A stretch of 6,139 nt of DNA from Lysobacterales bacterium (GTDB lineage Bacteria > Pseudomonadota > Gammaproteobacteria > Xanthomonadales > SZUA-36), in contig JAPHTE010000031.1 in NCBI GenBank assembly GCA_026196445.1, positions 1 to 6,139 on the forward strand. Direction: 5' to 3'. The translations under genes were made by a program, and so were the position numbers. The notes under the pieces are model-generated. The model was not told the DNA's origin and ran no database searches. It worked only from the letters and a program-made list of their open reading frames with translations. Of this stretch, positions 1 to 5,341 are shown one piece after another. How positions within the stretch are numbered: position 1 is the first letter of the stretch; every line of letters begins with the position of its first letter.

Positions 1-31
1 CACTCTGCGCATCCATGCGCTCACGTGACAT
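1..31 (-). CDS. 5' end of an unidentified gene running off the left edge
   Basis: An ATG at 31-29 opens a frame reading MSRERMDAQS that stays open to the window edge. It is supported by a good Shine-Dalgarno sequence: AAGGA on the minus strand (plus-strand TCCTT at 39-43) ends 7 bases before the ATG. An internal Met (residue 6) is an alternative start but lacks this spacing. Ten residues do not allow family assignment. The gene is co-directional with xerC and follows it by about 145 bases. In many gammaproteobacteria xerC is followed by hslV (the peptidase of the HslUV protease), and a short variable N-terminal tail before the HslV core would fit, but that is inference from gene order only; a HAD-type hydrolase is another common xerC neighbour. 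The presence of a gene is fairly likely and its identity is open. Confidence 0.5.
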   Translation of the reverse strand, partial: MSRERMDAQS

Positions 32-54
32 AAGTACATCCTTGTACAAAATCC

Positions 55-83
55 GGTATCCATTTTCTTTTTCAGTGCTTCAA
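55..83 (-). promoter_or_regulatory. Possible sigma70-type promoter for the left-edge gene
   Basis: On the minus strand TTGAAG (plus 78-83) is separated by 17 bases from GATACC (plus 55-60). The matches to the -35 and -10 consensus are 4 of 6 and 3 of 6, with ideal spacing. Transcription would begin near 48, just ahead of the ribosome binding site at 39-43. This is a weak match found by eye in AT-rich DNA; read-through from xerC is the alternative. Confidence 0.22.
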
Positions 84-99
84 AAAAGCTCAATGTGGG

Positions 100-163
100 T
101 CCCGGATAATGCTGCGCATTTCCGGGATGACGTCTGCTCTGCATTTCCGGGATGACATCCGGG
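100..163. repeat. REP-like palindromic repeat with a degenerate second copy
   Basis: Positions 100-112 (TCCCGGATAATGC) pair with 116-127 (GCATTTCCGGGA) across a three-base TGC loop, giving a 12-bp stem with one bulged T. The right arm and its flank (116-134) recur at 141-159 with one mismatch in 19 bases (132 G against 157 A), separated by TGCTCT. A further TCCGGG follows at 158-163, so four CCGG cores lie within 64 bases. Read on the minus strand the unit begins GTCATCCCGGAAATGC, resembling the CCGG-cored, GTCATCCCGG-type dispersed extragenic palindromes of many proteobacterial genomes. It lies directly downstream of xerC, a typical REP location. A T-run on the minus strand (plus 82-87) lies 12 bases beyond the stem, too far for a standard intrinsic terminator. 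The structure is visible; the REP label is by resemblance. Confidence 0.7.
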
Positions 164-176
164 CTTGCTCAAATTG

Positions 177-1064
177 TCATTTTTTCTTGGCCCTTGGATG
201 CGCCTTGTCGTAGACCTTGGCGAGGTGCTGGAAATCAAGGTGGGTATAAACCTGGGTGGTCGTGATGTCGGCGTGGCCAAGCAGTTCCTGCACGGCGCGC
301 AAATCACCCGAGGATTCGAGCATGTGGCTGGCGAAACTGTGCCGTAGCAGGTGCGGATAGACATTCTGCGGCATACCCTGGTGTTTTGCCCAATGGCGTA
401 TGCGGTCCTGGATAGTTCGGGTGGCAATTGGTTTGCCACGTTGGCTGACGAATACGTGCGGTTCTTCAAATGAGGCAAATTCACCACGCGACTTGCGCCA
501 CTCGAGCAGGGCTTCAACGGCGATACGGCCGACCGGGACCATGCGCGTGCGGTTGCCTTTGCCGGTCACCGTGACCATGCCCGAACCCAAATCGACCTGC
601 TGCCAGTGCAACGTCGCCAATTCCGACAAACGCAGGCCGGAGGAATAGAACAATTCCATGATGGCCTTGTCGCGGATGGCCAACGGTGTGTCGCAGGGGA
701 TATCCAGCAACCGGTCGATGGTATCGGCATCCAGCGTGGCCGGCAGGTGACGAGGGCTTTTGGGTGCCCTCACGGCGGTCGCCGGGTTGTGCGAGACGAT
801 TCCCTCGCGCAGCATCCAGCGGAAAAAGCTGCGGATCGCGGATAACAGCCGTTGCAACGATTTGCCACCCAGCCCCTGGCGGTGTCTTTGCGCAATGAAG
901 GCGCGCACATGGTGCTGGGAAACCCGATCCGGTGCTTCGATACTTTCGTCGGCCAGGAACTGCAGAAACTGGTCCAGGTCACGCCGGTAAGCTTGCCGGG
1001 TACGCACGGCAAGACCACGTTCGTTCTCGAGATACAGGAGGAATTTCCCGGCCAGCTCTTTCAT
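177..1064 (-). CDS. xerC: Tyrosine site-specific recombinase XerC
   Basis: XerC, with XerD, recombines dif sites at the chromosome terminus to resolve dimers at division under FtsK control. The 295-residue length matches the family (E. coli XerC is 298). The N-terminal SAM-like DNA-binding domain spans about residues 1-95 (YLENERGL, AYRRDL) and the catalytic domain about 105-290. All catalytic residues are visible: R145 in SSGLRLSEL, K169 in TGKGNR, H238 and R241 in PHLLRHSFASH, H264 in LLGHADITTT and nucleophile Y273 in QVYTHLDFQHL. The C-terminal DKAHPRAKKK is XerC-like and, with the DapF/DUF484 context, favours XerC over XerD. The ATG at 1064 fits the family N-terminus; the GGAG upstream is only 2 bases from it, so the ribosome binding site is closely spaced. 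It begins 33 bases after the DUF484 stop and is probably the last operon gene before the REP-like repeat. Confidence 0.96.
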   Translation of the reverse strand: MKELAGKFLLYLENERGLAVRTRQAYRRDLDQFLQFLADESIEAPDRVSQHHVRAFIAQRHRQGLGGKSLQRLLSAIRSFFRWMLREGIVSHNPATAVRAPKSPRHLPATLDADTIDRLLDIPCDTPLAIRDKAIMELFYSSGLRLSELATLHWQQVDLGSGMVTVTGKGNRTRMVPVGRIAVEALLEWRKSRGEFASFEEPHVFVSQRGKPIATRTIQDRIRHWAKHQGMPQNVYPHLLRHSFASHMLESSGDLRAVQELLGHADITTTQVYTHLDFQHLAKVYDKAHPRAKKK

Positions 1065-1097
1065 GGCTCCAAGCTTACACCAGGGAACAAAAAGAGA

Positions 1098-1790
1098 TCA
1101 GGCGGATTTGCGCTGCTTGTGCGGCTCTTCCAGTGCCAGGCGGCTGGTGACAACCTGCGCCAACAGGTCGAGGAACAACGTGCCCATGCCAGGGTAGAAA
1201 CGTGCCGGATCGCTGCTGCCAATCGCCAGCATGCCGTCGTCACCGATTGGCACCAATACTGTCGATTGCACCCACTGGGCACGGGAACCGAACAAATAAT
1301 CGCGCTTGTTGCGGTTCAGGCGGCCGCAGACACTGACACCCTTGTCCAGGTGGTCCTGGAACTGCTGTATTTCCGGGTCGTCGCTGCTGATGTGGAACAT
1401 CGGCGTTTTCGGGCCAGCTTCGACTTTGTGGTCAAACAACGTGATATTGAGGATATCGGCTTTGAATTCATCCATCAGAGCCTCGGTGAGGCGGTCGAAG
1501 AATGAAGGCAGATCGCCCATCGACATCAGTTCCAGCGTCAGGTGGTGCAGGCGGTACATGAGCTTCTCGTTATCCGCAGCAACCTGGATCAGCTGGTTCA
1601 GACGCTGTTCCAGCGTGTCGTTCTCGGAACGCAGGTATTGCACCTGTTTTTCGATCAGGGATATGGCCGGGCCGGAGGCGTGGCTAAGCTCCAGGTGTTT
1701 CAGCAGTTCCGGCTCCTGTTCGAGGAAATCCGGGTTCTGCTGTAAATACTTGGTTACTATGTCTTCTATCGACCTGGTCTTGTCGCTCAT
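1098..1790 (-). CDS. DUF484 family protein (GAF-like, YigA type)
   Basis: This 230-residue cytoplasmic protein belongs to the DUF484 family, found between dapF and xerC in many gammaproteobacteria (yigA in E. coli). The N-terminal motif reads IVTKYLQQNPDFLEQEPELL (11-30), followed by a short LSHASG segment. Residues about 45-75 (LIEKQVQYLRSENDTLEQRL) form a likely coiled coil. Residues about 80-220 look like a GAF-type sensory fold, with LVPIGDDGMLAIGSSDPARF and a closing helix FLDLLAQVVTSRL. No signal peptide or membrane segment is apparent. The ATG overlaps the dapF stop in an ATGA junction and is preceded by GAGGGG about 8 bases upstream, so translation is probably coupled to dapF. The molecular function is not established; a role linked to XerC or cell-wall status is only suggested by the constant neighbourhood. 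Confidence 0.9.
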   Translation of the reverse strand: MSDKTRSIEDIVTKYLQQNPDFLEQEPELLKHLELSHASGPAISLIEKQVQYLRSENDTLEQRLNQLIQVAADNEKLMYRLHHLTLELMSMGDLPSFFDRLTEALMDEFKADILNITLFDHKVEAGPKTPMFHISSDDPEIQQFQDHLDKGVSVCGRLNRNKRDYLFGSRAQWVQSTVLVPIGDDGMLAIGSSDPARFYPGMGTLFLDLLAQVVTSRLALEEPHKQRKSA

Positions 1791-2614
1791 GTCAATTTCC
1801 CCTCAAACACGTGAGTTGCAGGCCCCTTCATAATGACCGGTTTTTTGTCACCCGTCCACGTTATTATAAGGTCTCCACCTGCCTGGGTCACGCGCATTGT
1901 TTTTTCCACCATTCCGGCCCTGCGCAGTACGCCGACTGCGGCACAGGCGCCCGATCCACAAGCCAGGGTCTCACCGGCGCCGCGTTCGTACACCCGTAAG
2001 CGTAAATTTTCACGGTCGATGAGTTGTCCGAAACCGGCGTTGGATCCATTGGGGAAAGCAGGGTGGCTGCTGATGGCGGCGCCGAGACGCGCAACATCCG
2101 TTTGCTCAAGGTCATCCACCAGCATCAACGCATGCGGGTTACCCATCGAAACGGCGCCGAGACGGTAATTCTGACCATCGATTTCGAGCGTGTACCAGCC
2201 TTCGATGAGCTCCAGCAGTAACGGTATTTGAGCCGCTTCGAATACCGGTTGGCCCATGTCCACCTGCACCATGCCATCGGCCAGGCATTCGAGGTGCACG
2301 ACACCCGCCGGCCCGCCGAGTGAAAACCGGCCCAGTGGTGTTTGCGAACGCATTTGCAGGTAGAGGCCCATGCACCTGGCGCCGTTGCCGCATTGCTCGG
2401 CCCGGCTGCCATCGGCGTTCCACACCTCGAATGATGCCAGTTGGCTGTCGTCGCGGGGGTGGCCTATTACCAGCAGTTGATCGCAGCCGATACCCGTATG
2501 GCGCGCGGACAAGCGCCTGGCGGTTTCCGCATCGAGCGGGAATTCCTGGAAACGCAGATCCAGCAGGATGAAATCGTTACCCAGTCCATGCATCTTGTGG
2601 AACTTCACTGGCAT
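1787..2614 (-). CDS. dapF: Diaminopimelate epimerase
   Basis: DapF interconverts LL- and meso-diaminopimelate in the cytoplasm, supplying meso-DAP for peptidoglycan cross-links and for lysine. The 275-residue length is typical. The protein opens with KFHKMHGLGNDFILLD, the family's N-terminal signature. The two catalytic cysteines of this cofactor-independent epimerase are present: C75 in AEQCGNGARC and C219 in ETLACGSGACAA. Other substrate-contacting segments are WNADGS (65-70), MGNPHALM (157-164) and RVYERGAGE (207-215). Residues 188-195 read PNGSNAGF where E. coli has PERANIGF, keeping the Asn. The ATG follows the lptM stop (TAG) by two bases, and AAGGG inside the end of lptM is spaced 7 bases from it, a strong sign of co-translation. 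The usual upstream lysA, which encodes the next lysine-pathway enzyme, is not in this cluster. Confidence 0.97.
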   Translation of the reverse strand: MPVKFHKMHGLGNDFILLDLRFQEFPLDAETARRLSARHTGIGCDQLLVIGHPRDDSQLASFEVWNADGSRAEQCGNGARCMGLYLQMRSQTPLGRFSLGGPAGVVHLECLADGMVQVDMGQPVFEAAQIPLLLELIEGWYTLEIDGQNYRLGAVSMGNPHALMLVDDLEQTDVARLGAAISSHPAFPNGSNAGFGQLIDRENLRLRVYERGAGETLACGSGACAAVGVLRRAGMVEKTMRVTQAGGDLIITWTGDKKPVIMKGPATHVFEGKLT

Positions 2615-2616
2615 GT

Positions 2617-2796
2617 CTAACCCTTATCGGCCTGCCTGCCCTTTTCCCTGGTCACGGTCAGGTCGTCATCGTCCGGAACCTGGCTGGCTGGTGGCTGGCC
2701 TTCCTCACCCGGCAGGTACAAGGGACCCTTCAGACCACAGGCGCCCAGGATGGCTGTGCAGGCGAGTAAAACAAAGGTAATTTTGAGGTTTCGCAT
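2617..2796 (-). CDS. lptM: Small outer-membrane lipoprotein, LptM/YifL type
   Basis: This 59-residue protein has a basic start (MRNLK), a hydrophobic core (ITFVLLACTAILGA) and a lipobox LGAC with C20 as the lipidation site, so it is a signal-peptidase-II lipoprotein. The mature N-terminus CGLKGPLYLP is the hallmark of the YifL/LptM family; residue 2 is Gly rather than Asp, which predicts outer-membrane sorting. The remaining tail is polar and acidic, then basic (PDDDDLTVTREKGRQADKG), and likely unstructured. In E. coli LptM binds the LptDE translocon and promotes correct disulfide formation in LptD; the same role is inferred here. I chose the ATG at 2796 over the in-frame one at 2820 because it places the basic n-region at the N-terminus and has GGAAAC about 8 bases upstream. 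It heads the operon, with dapF 2 bases after its stop. Confidence 0.92.
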   Translation of the reverse strand: MRNLKITFVLLACTAILGACGLKGPLYLPGEEGQPPASQVPDDDDLTVTREKGRQADKG

Positions 2797-2823
2797 TTCA
2801 GCTGTTTCCGACCCCGGCAAGTA

Positions 2824-2851
2824 TTAACTGGTTCCACATGGCTGCTACACT
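2824..2851 (+). promoter_or_regulatory. Possible promoter for the esterase-algZ-algR-hemC direction
   Basis: TTAACT (2824-2829) and TACACT (2846-2851) are separated by 16 bases; they match the -35 and -10 consensus at 3 and 4 of 6 positions. Transcription would start near 2858, on or beside the second in-frame ATG of the esterase (2859), which would make its message leaderless. It overlaps the candidate minus-strand -10 box at 2849-2854. The call is a visual match only. Confidence 0.28.
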
Positions 2852-3560
2852 ATACGTCATGGACAACAGCAATTCAGCACCCGGCGCACAGACCGCCGAC
2901 CTGCTCGACTGCGTGGAAGTAAACGCGGCCGCGGAAGCCGAATATTCGGTGATCTGGCTGCACGGCCTGGGTGCCGACGGGCATGATTTTGAACCCGTGG
3001 TGCCATACCTTGGCCTGCCGGACGAACTGGCCGTACGGTTTATTTTCCCCCACGCCATGCGCAGGCCGATCACCATCAATGGCGGTATGGCCATGCGCGC
3101 TTGGTACGACATCGTCGAGATCAGCACTTCGAGGGGCCAGGACGAGGCCGGCATCACTCACAGCGCGGAACAGATCCGGGCGCTGATCGAGCATGAAATC
3201 GAACGTGGCATACCCGCGACTAAAATCATCCTGGCCGGATTTTCACAGGGCGGTGCGATGGCGCTGCACGTCGGCTTGCGTTACGAACAGAAACTGGCTG
3301 GGATCATGGCCCTGTCGGCCTACCTGTTGTTTCCCGATCGCCTGGTGCGGGAACGGTCCGGGGCCAACGCGACTACGCCGGTGTTTGTCGGCCACGGCAC
3401 CATGGACCCGATGGTCCCGTTCGCCATGGGGCAGGCAACCGCGAGCGCCTTGCAGGGTGAGGGCTGGCCGGTGGAGTGGCACAGTTACCCGATACCTCAC
3501 TCGGTGTCACCACCGGAAATTGCGGATATCGGTCATTGGCTCAAGGAACGTTTGGGTTGA
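2838..3560 (+). CDS. Carboxylesterase / phospholipase-like alpha/beta hydrolase
   Basis: The product resembles the carboxylesterase II / acyl-protein thioesterase-like family (Abhydrolase_2), soluble serine hydrolases that cleave short acyl esters or lysophospholipids. Visible marks: VIWLHGLGADGHDFEPV (38-54, strand and oxyanion-hole HGLG), TINGGMAMRAWYDI, nucleophile S136 in AGFSQGGAMAL, D190 in GHGTMDPMVP and H221 in YPIPHSV, completing the Ser-Asp-His triad. The core matches Pseudomonas EstB-type enzymes of about 218 residues; this frame has 240, the excess lying at the N-terminus. No signal peptide or membrane segment is seen. The start is uncertain: neither the ATG at 2838 nor the in-frame ATG at 2859 has a Shine-Dalgarno sequence. 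It is the first plus-strand gene after the divergent junction and ends 28 bases before algZ, so it may share that transcript. The physiological substrate is unknown. Confidence 0.9.
   Translation: MAATLYVMDNSNSAPGAQTADLLDCVEVNAAAEAEYSVIWLHGLGADGHDFEPVVPYLGLPDELAVRFIFPHAMRRPITINGGMAMRAWYDIVEISTSRGQDEAGITHSAEQIRALIEHEIERGIPATKIILAGFSQGGAMALHVGLRYEQKLAGIMALSAYLLFPDRLVRERSGANATTPVFVGHGTMDPMVPFAMGQATASALQGEGWPVEWHSYPIPHSVSPPEIADIGHWLKERLG
2849..2854 (-). promoter_or_regulatory. Possible -10 element for the lptM-dapF-DUF484-xerC operon
   Basis: On the minus strand positions 2854-2849 read TATAGT, matching 5 of 6 bases of the sigma70 -10 consensus. Transcription would start near 2842, leaving a leader of about 45 bases before the lptM ATG at 2796. 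The -35 region 16-17 bases further upstream (around 2871-2876, CTGAAT) is poor. The divergent layout requires a promoter hereabouts, but the exact box is a visual match only. Confidence 0.35.
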
Positions 3561-3588
3561 GCAATCCAGCATAAACAGCCGTTAACCC

Positions 3589-4647
3589 ATGGAAACCATC
3601 AACCTGAACGAAATCACGACACACGAGCGCAGTGTGTATCCACCTTCGTTCTGCCGTTTGCGCTTGTTGCTCGCGGTGATGGGCGTGACCCAGGTGTCTG
3701 TATTGTTGATCAGTATCGGCAGCCTACAGGACTTCAGCCTGGTCCGGCTCGGCATTACATCCCTGTATGCGCAGGCGCTGGCCCTGGTTACGGCGGCGGG
3801 TGTTTGTGTTACGAGGGCGTGGCTCGGCCGGTTGTCGGCCCGCGGGTCATGGCTGGGAAGTTGGCTGGTGGCGCTCATCGTGGCGCTGGCCTTCAGTTAC
3901 GCAGCGGGTATCATCGGCACGGTGCTGGGTGCGGGACCTGGCCGTAACAATTTCGATTCCTTTGTTGCACAAAGCGTACTGGCCGTTGCACTGGTTACGG
4001 GACCGCTGTTTCGTTACCTGTATATCCGTGCACAGTCACAATTCCAGTTGCTGGCCCAGGCGGAAGCCCGTGTCCAGGCCCTGCAAGCCAGGATACAGCC
4101 GCATTTCCTGTTCAACAGTCTGAATACCATCGCCAGCCTGATCCCGGAAGACCCGGTCAGCGCGGAACGGGCCACCGAGGACCTGGCGGACCTTTTCCGC
4201 GGCAGCATGCGCAGGGCCGACGACCTGATCAGCCTCGCGCAGGAACTTGAGCTGGCGCAGAAATACCTGGAAATGGAACAAAGGCGCATTGGCGAACGGT
4301 TGCGTGTTGACTGGCAGGTCAGCGAGTTACCACCGGACGCCAGGATATTGCCCCTGTCATTGCAACCCTTGCTCGAAAACGCGGTTGTCCACGGCATCCA
4401 GCCATTGGTGGACGGTGGTGAGATACGGGTTTATGGTCGCAGCGAAAAGGACCAGGTGGTTATCACCATCTGTAATCCGTACGGCCCGGACGGCAAGGTC
4501 ACCGAGGGCCATGGCATGGCGCTTATCAATATTCGTGAACGCCTGAAACTGGCTTTTGGCACCACGGCCAGCCTGATAACACACCAGGACGCCGAGCAGT
4601 TTTTCGCAATCCTGAGCTTGCCTTATGTTAAAAGTCCTGATAGTTGA
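3589..4647 (+). CDS. algZ: AlgZ/FimS-type membrane sensor histidine kinase (LytS family)
   Basis: This 352-residue inner-membrane protein is a LytS-family (His_kinase, PF06580) sensor kinase. Four hydrophobic segments lie at about residues 24-44, 52-75, 88-114 and 124-146, with no sizeable extracytoplasmic domain. A helical linker (147-168) leads to the phosphoacceptor motif QPHFLFNSLNTIASLI with H172. The ATP-binding domain shows the N-box LPLSLQPLLENAVVHG (N264), a D-box-like ICNPYG (N296 in place of Asp, as is usual in this family) and a clear glycine motif GHGMALINIRERL (307-319). By order with the LytTR regulator and hemC it corresponds to AlgZ (FimS) of Pseudomonas, which acts with AlgR on pili and exopolysaccharide. 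The signal is unknown. The ATG at 3589 has no clear ribosome binding site; a GTG at 3634 (residue 16) would still keep all four membrane segments. The 3' end overlaps algR by 23 bases. Confidence 0.92.
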   Translation: METINLNEITTHERSVYPPSFCRLRLLLAVMGVTQVSVLLISIGSLQDFSLVRLGITSLYAQALALVTAAGVCVTRAWLGRLSARGSWLGSWLVALIVALAFSYAAGIIGTVLGAGPGRNNFDSFVAQSVLAVALVTGPLFRYLYIRAQSQFQLLAQAEARVQALQARIQPHFLFNSLNTIASLIPEDPVSAERATEDLADLFRGSMRRADDLISLAQELELAQKYLEMEQRRIGERLRVDWQVSELPPDARILPLSLQPLLENAVVHGIQPLVDGGEIRVYGRSEKDQVVITICNPYGPDGKVTEGHGMALINIRERLKLAFGTTASLITHQDAEQFFAILSLPYVKSPDS

Positions 4648-5341
4648 TGACGAGGCTCCGGCGAGAAGCCGGCTGCGCCGTATGCTGACGGAGTTACCGG
4701 CCGTGCACGTTGCCGGCGAGGCCGCCAGTGCCCGCGAAGCACTGCGCCTGGTACCACTCAAAGAGCCGGACGTCCTGTTGTTGGATATTTCCATGCCGGG
4801 TATGGATGGCATGACCCTGGCGCAGGTGCTGCGGGACCAGTCATCGCCACCGGCGGTAGTGTTTTGCACCGCGTGGTCGGACCAGGCGGTAGAGGCGTTT
4901 GAATGCGATGCCGTGGATTACCTGGTCAAACCGGTGCGCGCGGAACGGCTCGCCGCCGCACTGGACAAGGCGCGGCGCTATGTAGCCAGGGACCAAACAC
5001 CCGGTATTGGGCCAATGCTGCGTTCAACGGTTGGCGGTAAAGTCAGGCTCTTGCCACTGGCAGACGTGATTTACCTGGCCGCCGAGGACAAGTACACAGC
5101 GGCGGTGCACAAAAACGGTAAATTCGTCATCAACCAGACACTCAGGGAACTGGAACAGGAACACGGGGACGTGCTGCTACGTGTTCACCGCGGCGCCCTG
5201 GTTGCAAAAAAATGTATCCGCGCGCTGGAAAGTGTTTCGAAGAACCGTTATGTACTGCAACTGGCGGGTTGTGAAACCGGCATCCAGGTCAGCCGCCGCA
5301 ACCTGTCGGCCGTGAGAAAACTGATTCGGGAGCTAACGTGA
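4625..5341 (+). CDS. algR: LytTR-family response regulator, AlgR type
   Basis: This 238-residue regulator has an N-terminal receiver domain (1 to about 120) with acidic pair D8/D9, phosphoacceptor D54 in LLLDISMPGMDG, T82 in FCTAW and K102 in YLVKPVR, a complete active site. The C-terminal LytTR DNA-binding domain runs from about 132 to 237 (VRLLPLADVIYLAAEDKYTA, LLRVHRGALVAKKCI, VSRRNLSAVRKLI). The VKPVR segment and LytTR core read like Pseudomonas AlgR. Its partner is the kinase encoded just upstream: the ATG lies inside the end of algZ, 23 bases before that gene's end, implying coupled translation and matched stoichiometry. It overlaps the hemC start by 4 bases. In Pseudomonas AlgR binds sites upstream of twitching-motility, alginate and other genes; the targets here cannot be read from this window, and the name does not imply that this organism makes alginate. 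Confidence 0.94.
   Translation: MLKVLIVDDEAPARSRLRRMLTELPAVHVAGEAASAREALRLVPLKEPDVLLLDISMPGMDGMTLAQVLRDQSSPPAVVFCTAWSDQAVEAFECDAVDYLVKPVRAERLAAALDKARRYVARDQTPGIGPMLRSTVGGKVRLLPLADVIYLAAEDKYTAAVHKNGKFVINQTLRELEQEHGDVLLRVHRGALVAKKCIRALESVSKNRYVLQLAGCETGIQVSRRNLSAVRKLIRELT

Noticed and set aside
7..47. Small inverted repeats GCGCAT-CC-ATGCGC (7-20) and GTACA-TCCT-TGTAC (34-47) as an operator
   Set aside because: The first has a 2-base loop and lies in coding sequence; the second is only 5 bp and covers the ribosome binding site. A translation-masking hairpin is possible but too weak to call.
82..127. Intrinsic terminator for xerC (hairpin 100-127 plus the T-run at 82-87, minus strand)
   Set aside because: The T-run is 12 bases from the stem instead of directly next to it, and the hairpin is better explained as part of the REP-like repeat.
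80..517. A 145-codon minus-strand frame through the REP-like repeat and the end of xerC
   Set aside because: It overlaps the catalytic end of xerC in another frame and reads through the repeat; it has no family resemblance.
852..1505. A 217-codon plus-strand open frame opposite xerC and the DUF484 gene
   Set aside because: It spans two clearly identified minus-strand genes and their gap, has no recognisable motif, and is a by-product of GC-rich coding on the other strand.
3579..3586. CCGTTAAC just before algZ as an AlgR autoregulatory site
   Set aside because: It shares only the first five bases with the Pseudomonas AlgR core CCGTTCGTC, which is expected often by chance in this DNA.
4357..4869. 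A 170-codon minus-strand open frame across the algZ-algR junction
   Set aside because: Both underlying plus-strand genes have complete family motifs; the reverse frame is rich in Ser, Arg and Thr without domain features.
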